A DNA stretch of 5,762 nt from Microgenomates group bacterium. Lineage in GTDB: Bacteria; Patescibacteriota; Microgenomatia; UBA1406; GWC2-37-13. Below are positions 1-4,774 of this stretch, piece by piece (the stretch's first letter is position 1; each line of letters starts with the position of its first letter). Position numbers and translations under genes: made by a program. The notes beneath the pieces are model-generated. The model searched no databases, was not told the DNA's origin, and was given only the letters and a program-made list of their open reading frames with translations. The stretch covers positions 1-5,762 of the forward strand of contig JAPYWZ010000044.1 in the NCBI GenBank assembly GCA_028276105.1. The letters run 5' to 3'.

Positions 1-21
1 TCGATGGGAACTCTCGGAGAC

Positions 22-58
<37 letters not shown>

Positions 59-315
59 AAGCCCCGACCGCGATCACCGCGATTCGGGGGATCACTTACA
101 CCGGCTTTCGCCTCTGCTTGAGTGGTCACTCTCACAGTTAAGCCAGCTTATGCGTATGCACTTCTAGTCCGATTTCCATCCGGACCAAGCTGACCTTTGT
201 GCTCCTCCGTTACCTTTTTGGAGGAAGCCGCCCCAGCTAAACTGACCGCCTAGCACTGTCTCCCGCCAAAGGCAGGATAAGGAAGAAAAAAGTTAAAGAG
301 AGGTGTTTCATTGGC

Positions 316-334
316 GTCCGACGTAACGTCGGAC
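316..334 (-). repeat. Perfect hairpin capping the L1 stalk
   Basis: An 8-bp perfect stem (GTCCGACG / CGTCGGAC) closes a TAA triloop (TTA on the rRNA strand). By position it lies between the GGAGGGAG and CACCTCTC strands that correspond to E. coli helix 76/77, so it stands where helix 78 of the L1 stalk should be. The replacement is about half the length of the E. coli arm. The core CGTAACG recurs in the hairpin at 1267-1285. Confidence 0.7.
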
Positions 335-536
335 TCCCTCCTACGCTCAACAATTAACTTTTCTCTTCCAATGCCAAGCTTCAGTAAAGCTCCCGGGGTC
401 TTTTTGTCCATGTGCAAGCAGGCCGCATCTTCACAGCCATTTCAACTTCGTCGGGCACCGGCTCAAGACAGTTGCCAGCTCGTTAGACCTTTCATGCGGG
501 CCGGAACTTACCCGGCAAGGGGTTACGCTACCTTAG

Positions 537-555
537 AACTCTCAAGGTTAGAGCT
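537..555 (-). other. 23S helix 69 (intersubunit bridge B2a)
   Basis: Aligned from the invariant CTAAGGTAGCG block just downstream, this is E. coli 1906-1924. All six stem pairs are kept with different bases (AGCUCU / AGAGUU). The loop reads AACCUUG instead of AACUAUA, so positions 1915, 1916 and 1918 differ while A1912, A1913, C1914 and U1917 are kept. In known ribosomes this hairpin contacts the 16S decoding centre and is pseudouridylated at 1911, 1915 and 1917. Confidence 0.8.
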
Positions 556-585
556 GTCGTTCACCGGAGCTTGCACCAGAGCCTC

Positions 586-604
586 CCCCTCCAAATTGGA
601 GGGG
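586..604 (-). repeat. 23S palindromic hairpin, CCCTCC family, copy 1
   Basis: CCCCTCCAAATTGGAGGGG forms an 8-bp perfect stem with a 3-nt loop. It shares the CCCTCC/GGAGGG arms with the copies at 1912-1928 and 2213-2231 but differs at the tip. Confidence 0.7.
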
Positions 605-722
605 TCAACTCCAGCGCTTAACTTACCGGCACTGGACAGGTCTCAGCTCCTATACATCCCCTATACGGGTTTGCAGGAACCTGTGTTTTTGATAAACAGT
701 CGGCTGGCAAACTTTCGCTGCG

Positions 723-741
723 CCCCGCCAAAAAGGCGGGG
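723..741 (-). repeat. 23S GC-rich hairpin
   Basis: CCCCGCC, five A, then GGCGGGG makes a 7-bp perfect stem. Shorter relatives with a CGCC-AAA-GGCG core lie at about 262-276 and 980-990. Confidence 0.6.
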
Positions 742-941
742 AGAGCATCTCGGAAACCTTACGCTCAGCTTTTTTGCCGAGTTCCTTGAGCCGGCCTTAC
801 CCGCATGCCTTGGTGTCCTCCACCAGCCTACCTGTGTCGGTTTGCGGTACGGTCTAAGAAAAGGCTCCTTAATCAACTTTTCCCGGAGGCTTATTGAACT
901 CCACTCTCCTTCATTGCTGAAGGATTGCCATCATAGCTTGC

Positions 942-962
942 CCTTCGGCGCAAGGCCGAAGG
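942..962 (-). repeat. 23S perfect 8-bp hairpin
   Basis: CCTTCGGC and GCCGAAGG pair perfectly around a 5-nt loop (GCAAG on the plus strand). It is a helix tip within the 23S gene. Confidence 0.6.
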
Positions 963-1266
963 ACTTGCTATTTAGACCCCGCCAAAGGCGAGGCTGGAGC
1001 CAACAAACCTCGTCGTTGATTAAGTAATAGCGCCTTTTCTTAGGTAGCAGAATATTAACTGCTTGTACATCTCCCGCTGCCCAACGACAGCGAGATTAGT
1101 TCCGACTAACCCCTGGTTGATTGACATTGCCAGGGAAACCTTAAGGCTTTTTGGCATTCCGGGCTTTCACCGGAAGAATCACTACTCATGCCAGCATTCT
1201 CACTTCCTAACGCTCCACCCAGCCTTTCGGCGGGACTTCACCGCGTTAGGAACGCTCCCCTACCCC

Positions 1267-1285
1267 CTTTGGCGTAACGCCAAAG
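1267..1285 (-). repeat. 23S perfect hairpin with CGTAACG core
   Basis: CTTTGGCG and CGCCAAAG form an 8-bp stem around a TAA loop. Stem length, loop and the innermost CGTAACG match the L1-stalk hairpin at 316-334, although the outer stem sequence differs. Confidence 0.6.
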
Positions 1286-1344
1286 AGTTCCATCTTCGGT
1301 AGACTCCTTAAGTTCCGATCATTTACGGCGCCAATTTCCTAGAC

Positions 1345-1405
1345 CGGTGAGCTGTTACGCACTCTTTAAAAGATGGCTGCTTCTAAGCCAACTTCCCGGC
1401 TGTTT
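1345..1405 (-). other. 23S GTPase-associated centre
   Basis: The rRNA strand carries GTTGGCTTAGAAGCAGCC followed by TTTAAAGAGTGCGTAACAGC, the conserved fold of E. coli about 1051-1108. In known ribosomes this binds ribosomal protein L11 and contacts elongation factors. The base equivalent to A1067 is an A at 1384, so nothing unusual is seen here. Confidence 0.85.
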
Positions 1406-1730
1406 TAGGAAATTGACGACCTTGAGAAACACTTAGGAGTCATTTGGGAACCTTAGATGGGAATCTGGGCTGTTCCCCTCTTGTCCATACCGGCTTATCC
1501 CGGCAGGACTGACTCCTTGTTAACCTTACTTCGTATTCGGAGTTTGGTTGATTCGCCTCGCTTAAAGCTCGGCGAACCATCCAGTAGCTCTACCCCGAAG
1601 TAAGTTTTAACAAGGGCTATACCTAAATATATTTCGGGGAGAACCAGCTATCTCCGGGTTCGATAGGCATATTACCCCTAACCACAACTCCTCCCATGCC
1701 ATTTCACCGGCAACGGGTTCGGGCCTCCCC

Positions 1731-1744
1731 CCGCCTTTCGGCGG
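1731..1744 (-). repeat. 23S hairpin with GAAA tetraloop
   Basis: CCGCC-TTTC-GGCGG on the plus strand reads CCGCC-GAAA-GGCGG in the rRNA, a stable GNRA-capped stem. A similar GCC-TTTC-GGC hairpin lies at 1222-1231. Confidence 0.55.
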
Positions 1745-1911
1745 AGTTCACCCTGGCCATGGTTAGCTCACCCGGTTTCGGGTCTCTTGCTATGTATCAT
1801 AAGCGCCCTTTTTGGACTCGGTTTCCCTCTGCCTCCTCCCCAATATGGGGATTAAGCAAAAAGACACATAGCAAGAACTCGCTGGCTCATTCTTCAATAG
1901 GCACGAGATCA

Positions 1912-1928
1912 CCCTCCGAATCGGAGGG
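1912..1928 (-). repeat. 23S palindromic hairpin, CCCTCC family, copy 2
   Basis: CCCTCCGAATCGGAGGG forms a 7-bp stem with an AAT loop. The same 17 bases occur at 2214-2230, about 300 nt away in a different helix of the same rRNA. Confidence 0.75.
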
Positions 1929-1980
1929 CTCTCTCTGTTTGTTAGCTAACGGTTTCAGTCTCTATTTCACTCCCCTTGTC

Positions 1981-2026
<46 letters not shown>

Positions 2027-2109
2027 AGTTTGGGTATTTAGCCTTGGATCGTGACCGACCCAGCTTCCCACAGGGTTTGCCGTGCCCCGTGGTACTTGGG
2101 ATACCTTCC

Positions 2110-2192
2110 AACAAAGTCTTTTCTTTCGGATACAGGGCTTTCACCTTCTATGGCTGACTTTTCCAAGTCATTCTCCTAGAAAAGACTTTGTT
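2110..2192 (-). repeat. Long AU-rich helix in 23S domain I
   Basis: A perfect 15-bp inverted repeat has arms AACAAAGTCTTTTCT at 2110-2124 and AGAAAAGACTTTGTT at 2178-2192. An outer CCTTCCA/TGGAAGG pairing (about 2104-2110 and 2196-2202) could extend it across a small bulge, sharing base 2110 with the inner stem. The enclosed sequence carries conserved 23S blocks such as GATACAGGG (rRNA sense TGTATCC), so this is a normal long-range helix written in AU pairs rather than an inserted element. Confidence 0.65.
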
Positions 2193-2212
2193 TTGTGGAA
2201 GGTCCCGCAACC

Positions 2213-2231
2213 CCCCTCCGAATCGGAGGGG
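2213..2231 (-). repeat. 23S palindromic hairpin, CCCTCC family, copy 3
   Basis: CCCCTCCGAATCGGAGGGG forms an 8-bp stem with an AAT loop. Its inner 17 bases are identical to 1912-1928. Confidence 0.75.
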
Positions 2232-2345
2232 TTTAGGCTGTTGCCCTTTCGCTCGCCGCTACTTAGGCAATCTCATATGATTTCTTTTCCTCCGGGTACT
2301 TGGATGTTTCGGTTCCCCGGGTGCCCCTCCCGTAAAAAGCGGGAT

Positions 2346-2365
2346 GTCCCAACTTCCGTTGGGAC
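2346..2365 (-). repeat. 23S hairpin with GGAA tetraloop
   Basis: GTCCCAAC and GTTGGGAC pair over 8 bp. On the rRNA strand the loop is GGAA, a GNRA tetraloop. A smaller TCCCG/CGGGA hairpin (2328-2344) lies directly beside it. Confidence 0.6.
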
Positions 2366-2539
2366 GGGTTACCCCATTCGGAAACCAACGGCTAGTAACG
2401 GCTGCTTGCGGCCTTACCGTTGTTTTCGCCCGCTAGCAAGCGTCCTTCCTCGGCCCAAACTGCCTAGGCATCCACCGTTAGCCTTAAACTCTCTCCCATC
2501 ATTCTTGTTAGTTTATAAATCCCATTTGTCAATGTGCCG

Positions 2540-2612
2540 TGGACTCGACCGGACTTGAACCGGTGACCTCCCCGGTGCAAGCGGGGTGTTCTTCCAACTG
2601 AACTACGAGCCC
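2540..2612 (-). tRNA. tRNA-Ala (anticodon UGC)
   Basis: This 73-nt cloverleaf has acceptor arms GGGCTCG (5' at 2612) and CGAGTCC, with discriminator A at 2540. The anticodon stem CCCCG/CGGGG encloses loop CTTGCAC, giving anticodon TGC. The T arm is the usual GGTTCAAGTCC. The third acceptor pair is G3-U70, the alanine identity element, which confirms the assignment. CCA is not encoded, so it must be added by a nucleotidyltransferase. The gene sits about 41 nt before the 23S 5' end, the usual internal-spacer place of tRNA-Ala, and is probably co-transcribed with 23S and processed from the precursor. No 16S gene lies upstream of it. Confidence 0.97.
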
Positions 2613-2732
2613 TCAAATTTATCTTTAAAACTAAAATAAAATATGTTTTTTTGGCTGTTAGGAGAACTTAAAAATAGCAGTCTCCAATCGTGCCTTTATA
2701 AAGAAAGTAAAGTTTTCATTTTGCTATAAAAA
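2613..2732 (-). other. Leader of the tRNA-Ala/23S transcript
   Basis: About 115 nt separate the expected start (around 2726-2728) from tRNA-Ala. A GGAGA/TCTCC stem (2661-2665 and 2681-2685) with a 15-nt loop is the only evident fold. I looked for a boxA antitermination motif and did not find a clear one. No coding frame is evident. Confidence 0.45.
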
Positions 2733-2761
2733 ATAATACTACAAAACTTTTTTTCTGTCAA
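2733..2761 (-). promoter_or_regulatory. Strong sigma70-type promoter for tRNA-Ala/23S
   Basis: On the minus strand, TTGACA (2756-2761) is followed by exactly 17 bp and TATTAT (2733-2738). The -35 is perfect and the -10 matches 5 of 6. It begins 10 bp after tRNA-Leu ends and points at tRNA-Ala and 23S. Such strength fits an rRNA operon, and implies that 23S is transcribed from here rather than from a 16S promoter. Confidence 0.8.
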
Positions 2762-2771
2762 GATGAAAAAG

Positions 2772-2859
2772 TGCCTGGGGAGGGACTCGAACCCTCACGT
2801 CCGATTTTACGGACACAGGATTTTAAGTCCTGCGCGTATACCAATTCCGCCACCCAGGC
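2772..2859 (-). tRNA. tRNA-Leu (anticodon UAA)
   Basis: This 88-nt class II tRNA has perfectly paired acceptor arms GCCTGGG (5' at 2859) and CCCAGGC, with discriminator A73 at 2772 as expected for leucine. The anticodon stem CAGGA/TCCTG encloses CTTAAAA, giving anticodon TAA, which reads UUA and UUG. A long variable arm (GTCCG, 6-nt loop, CGGAC) supports leucine, and the T arm is GGTTCGAGTCC. CCA is not encoded. A short T run (CTTTTTC) follows the 3' end and could help end transcription. It lies between the solute-binding gene and the tRNA-Ala/23S promoter and appears to have its own promoter. Confidence 0.97.
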
Positions 2860-2869
2860 AATGTCTTCA

Positions 2870-2898
2870 ATTATATAAATTTTTTTTTATCTTATCAA
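2870..2898 (-). promoter_or_regulatory. Promoter for tRNA-Leu
   Basis: On the minus strand TTGATA (2893-2898), a 17-bp spacer with a run of A, then TATAAT (2870-2875). The -10 is consensus and the -35 matches 5 of 6. The -10 ends 10 nt before the tRNA, so a start at about 2862-2864 leaves a leader of only 3-5 nt. The -35 begins 7 bp after the stop codon of the solute-binding gene. Confidence 0.7.
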
Positions 2899-2905
2899 TT
2901 AAATC

Positions 2906-4264
2906 TTATTTTCTTTTTATCACATAAACATAAGGATGGTATAAAAATAAACCTGGCGGATCATCGGCAATCACTTTTTGATATTCTTGATAAATTTTTT
3001 TTCTTTTTTCAACAAAAAGGGTGCTTCTTCCTTCTTCCAAAAGTTTATCGACCTTTACATTTTTATAATGAAGAAATTTAGCGTTTTCTTGAGTTGAGTG
3101 CCATAAAAGATACTGATCGGGGTCGCTTTCTAATTTTAAAGAAACAAGCAAAAAATCAAATTCCTTTGGTCTTTGATAAGAAAAAATTTTAATTTTTACT
3201 GGTAAACCCACTTTCTCAAAATATTCTTTTAAACTTGTTGCCACCGAATAATGATCATACGAAGTAAATAAACTAAAAGAGGCGTTTTTTGGTAAATTTT
3301 TTTTAATAATTTTTGTGGCGGTTTCTTCATTGTAAACATTTTGTTTTAAACTTTCATTGTAAGCCCAAGATAAAGGTGGTATCGGTCCCAAAGCCACCGC
3401 CCCAAAATCTTTATAAAAATCCTCAGCAATAGCCATTGAAAGAGCGTTTTTCACCTCTTTTTCTTTTAAAAATTCATTTTGATGGTTAATAAGAAGCATC
3501 ATTATTTGTGAGTAGTCGATAAGACGTTGAACGTTGGTATTTTTCCATTTTTTAAAAGTCTCCGCTAAGCTTTTTTTATAAACTTTTATTTCTTTTACTT
3601 CCCCCAGTTTATAAGCCGAAACCAGTTCACTTTCTGAGGGATAAAACTTATAAACTAAAGTTGGTAGTCCTTTTTTATTGGAATAAAGAACAAGCTCTTT
3701 AACAATATCGTATTTTTTTTTAATTCGAGAAACCCGATACAATCCAGCAACACCAACAAGAGGAGGACGAATGATTGGTTTGCTTAGAAGAAAAGGAAAG
3801 ATAGCCGAAGGTTCTTTTAAATAAAAATCAATTGTTTTTTTGTCAATAACTTTAACGGTAACATCTTTAAAACGAAAATCAATATCGTAAGAAGAAAACT
3901 CCTTCCCATCATTCCAAAAAAGATCGTTTTTTAAATGAAAACGAAAACGTCTTCCCTCATCTTTTATCTCCCAAAAACTGGCCAAAAGCGGCACTACTTG
4001 TCCGAAGTTAATATACACTAAACCGCTGGAGATTTTTTCTGTTATTTCTTGAGGGAGATTATCAAAATTATATTGACCCAAAATCCCAATAACTTCTTTT
4101 TTGTTTATGAAAAATTGTCGATAAAATAAAGGCGAAAAAGAAATTAAAAGTAAAATAAAGACAGAGCTTAAAAAAAAACTAAAAATTAAGGCTTTGAAAT
4201 TTTTTTTTATAAACTCAATTAAAAGCCAGTAGTAATAGCGAATCGTCTTTTTATCAAAAATCAT
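2906..4264 (-). CDS. Membrane-anchored family-5 (peptide-type) extracellular solute-binding protein
   Basis: The protein belongs to the SBP_bac_5 (OppA/DppA-like) family, which binds peptides or similar solutes outside the membrane for an ABC importer. With the ATG at 4264 it has 452 residues. A basic, aromatic N-terminus is followed by one membrane segment (about 25-46). There is no cysteine anywhere, so it is not a lipoprotein and is probably held by this uncleaved segment. Family blocks are WEIKDEG and FHLKNDLFWNDG (about 98-120), SYDIDFRFKDVTVKVIDKKT (about 125-144), GPIPPLSWAYN (about 293-303) and SDPDQYLLWHS (about 380-390). It ends at YVYVIKRK, shorter than the usual ~500-550 residues, and seems to lack the last part of the C-terminal lobe. 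The ATG lies 4 nt after the secG stop. A TTG at 4279, overlapping secG by 11 bp, would add five residues. Neither start has a clear ribosome site, so coupling to secG is likely. No permease or ATPase gene is nearby. Confidence 0.88.
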   Translation of the reverse strand: MIFDKKTIRYYYWLLIEFIKKNFKALIFSFFLSSVFILLLISFSPLFYRQFFINKKEVIGILGQYNFDNLPQEITEKISSGLVYINFGQVVPLLASFWEIKDEGRRFRFHLKNDLFWNDGKEFSSYDIDFRFKDVTVKVIDKKTIDFYLKEPSAIFPFLLSKPIIRPPLVGVAGLYRVSRIKKKYDIVKELVLYSNKKGLPTLVYKFYPSESELVSAYKLGEVKEIKVYKKSLAETFKKWKNTNVQRLIDYSQIMMLLINHQNEFLKEKEVKNALSMAIAEDFYKDFGAVALGPIPPLSWAYNESLKQNVYNEETATKIIKKNLPKNASFSLFTSYDHYSVATSLKEYFEKVGLPVKIKIFSYQRPKEFDFLLVSLKLESDPDQYLLWHSTQENAKFLHYKNVKVDKLLEEGRSTLFVEKRKKIYQEYQKVIADDPPGLFLYHPYVYVIKRK

Positions 4265-4268
4265 AAAT

Positions 4269-4490
4269 TTATCGGCCAATGATTAAGTTCAGAACCGAAA
4301 TAATAAAAAAAAGAAAGACAAAAATTATTGTCAAAACGAAAGTTAACTTTTCAATCCCTCGCCGTGTTTGGTAAAACTCACCACCGCCACCCCAAGCGCT
4401 ACCAAGCCCTGCCCCTCGTCCTTGGATAAGAATCAAAAAAATAATTAAAAGACTTAAAGTAATCGTCGTTAGTAAAAAAAATGTTTTCAT
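4269..4490 (-). CDS. secG: Protein translocase subunit SecG
   Basis: This 73-residue protein has the SecG plan: membrane helix 1 (about 3-23), the hallmark glycine-rich loop QGRGAGLGSAWGGGG (about 23-37), FYQTRRGIEKL leading into helix 2 (about 49-70), and a short tail. SecG joins SecYE in the inner membrane and helps SecA-driven export of unfolded proteins. Its length is at the short end for the family but complete. The ATG at 4490 is the first in frame and directly follows a -10 box, with no purine-rich ribosome site (upstream bases TTGGTTTT). The solute-binding gene starts at the secG stop, so the pair probably forms one transcript. Pairing an export subunit with an exported protein may be only convenient co-expression; that is inference. 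Confidence 0.95.
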   Translation of the reverse strand: MKTFFLLTTITLSLLIIFLILIQGRGAGLGSAWGGGGEFYQTRRGIEKLTFVLTIIFVFLFFIISVLNLIIGR

Positions 4491-4497
4491 AAAACCA

Positions 4498-4527
4498 ATT
4501 ATATATCACTTAAATTTATTTTTGCAA
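4498..4527 (-). promoter_or_regulatory. Probable secG promoter giving a leaderless mRNA
   Basis: On the minus strand TTGCAA (4522-4527, 4 of 6 to the -35 consensus), an 18-bp spacer, then a perfect TATAAT (4498-4503). Only seven bases lie between the -10 box and the secG ATG, so the expected start falls on or within a few bases of the initiation codon. The weak -35 and general AT richness keep confidence moderate. Confidence 0.5.
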
Positions 4528-4532
4528 ATGAT

Positions 4533-4590
4533 TAACACCTCAATCACCTAACACCTAACATCTAACATCAAATATATAACATCTAACACT
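4533..4590. repeat. Period-7 tandem repeat, TAACAYC
   Basis: Units TAACACC, TAACATC, TAACATC, a diverged AAATATA, TAACATC and TAACACT run in strict 7-nt phase from 4549 to 4590. One more TAACACC (4533-4539) is separated by 9 nt. On the transcribed minus strand it reads GATGTTA/GGTGTTA. No coding frame uses it. Confidence 0.75.
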
Positions 4591-4602
4591 TTAACAAAGT
4601 GT
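4586..4602. repeat. Perfect 7-bp hairpin ACACTTT/AAAGTGT
   Basis: ACACTTT-AAC-AAAGTGT joins the two period-7 arrays. On the minus strand it is not followed by a clean T tract, so I do not call it an intrinsic terminator, though it is the best hairpin after uvrC. Confidence 0.55.
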
Positions 4603-4653
4603 AACGTATAACGTAAAACGTTAAATATTAAAAACGTTTACACAATGTTTACA
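4603..4653. repeat. AACGT period-7 array and GTTTACA duplication
   Basis: AACGTAT, AACGTAA and AACGTTA follow in 7-nt phase (4603-4623), with another AACGT at 4633-4637. GTTTACA then occurs twice, 11 nt apart (4636-4642 and 4647-4653), and the second copy lies in the short palindrome AATGT-TT-ACATT (4644-4655). Confidence 0.6.
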
Positions 4654-4680
4654 TTACTTTTTATACTAATTTTCACTCTC

Positions 4681-4750
4681 CCAATCTCCATTAATCTCTA
4701 CTTATCTCTACTTATCTCTATTTATCTCTATCTATCTCTATTTATCTCTT
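4681..4750. repeat. Period-10 tandem repeat, seven units
   Basis: Seven 10-nt units of general form YYTATCTCTA follow without a gap: one diverged (CCAATCTCCA), one TTAATCTCTA, two CTTATCTCTA, then TTTATCTCTA, TCTATCTCTA and TTTATCTCTT. On the transcribed strand it reads TAGAGATAAR, purine-rich. It begins 25 bp past the uvrC stop and has no open frame. The period is close to one DNA helical turn. Confidence 0.85.
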
Positions 4751-4755
4751 TTCAT

Positions 4756-4773
4756 ATTCGCATCATTCGTATC
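4756..4773. repeat. Period-9 duplication ATTCGYATC
   Basis: ATTCGCATC and ATTCGTATC stand head to tail immediately after the uvrC stop codon (minus strand GATACGAAT, GATGCGAAT). This is a third period within the same spacer. Confidence 0.6.
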
Positions 4774-4774
4774 T

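Noticed and set aside
311..1027. Long open reading frame on the plus strand (238 codons) plus smaller ones at 661-876, 1063-1302, 1696-2013 and 2082-2558
   Set aside because: All are antisense to, or within, the conserved 23S gene. The repeated SESEG strings in the translations come from the CCCTCC palindromes, not from a protein.
2506..2532. TTGACA (minus strand, 2527-2532) between tRNA-Ala and 23S as a second 23S promoter
   Set aside because: At normal spacing the next hexamer is a poor -10 (TAACAA type). The closest TATAAA is only about 10 bp away, and the upstream promoter is far better.
4586..4602. Intrinsic terminator after uvrC
   Set aside because: The hairpin is perfect but has an AT-rich 7-bp stem and is followed by TAGATGTTATATATTTG on the minus strand, not by a T run.
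4533..4773. CRISPR array in the uvrC-secG spacer
   Set aside because: Units are 7-11 nt and directly adjacent, with no repeats of 20-40 nt and no unique spacers; no cas gene is visible.
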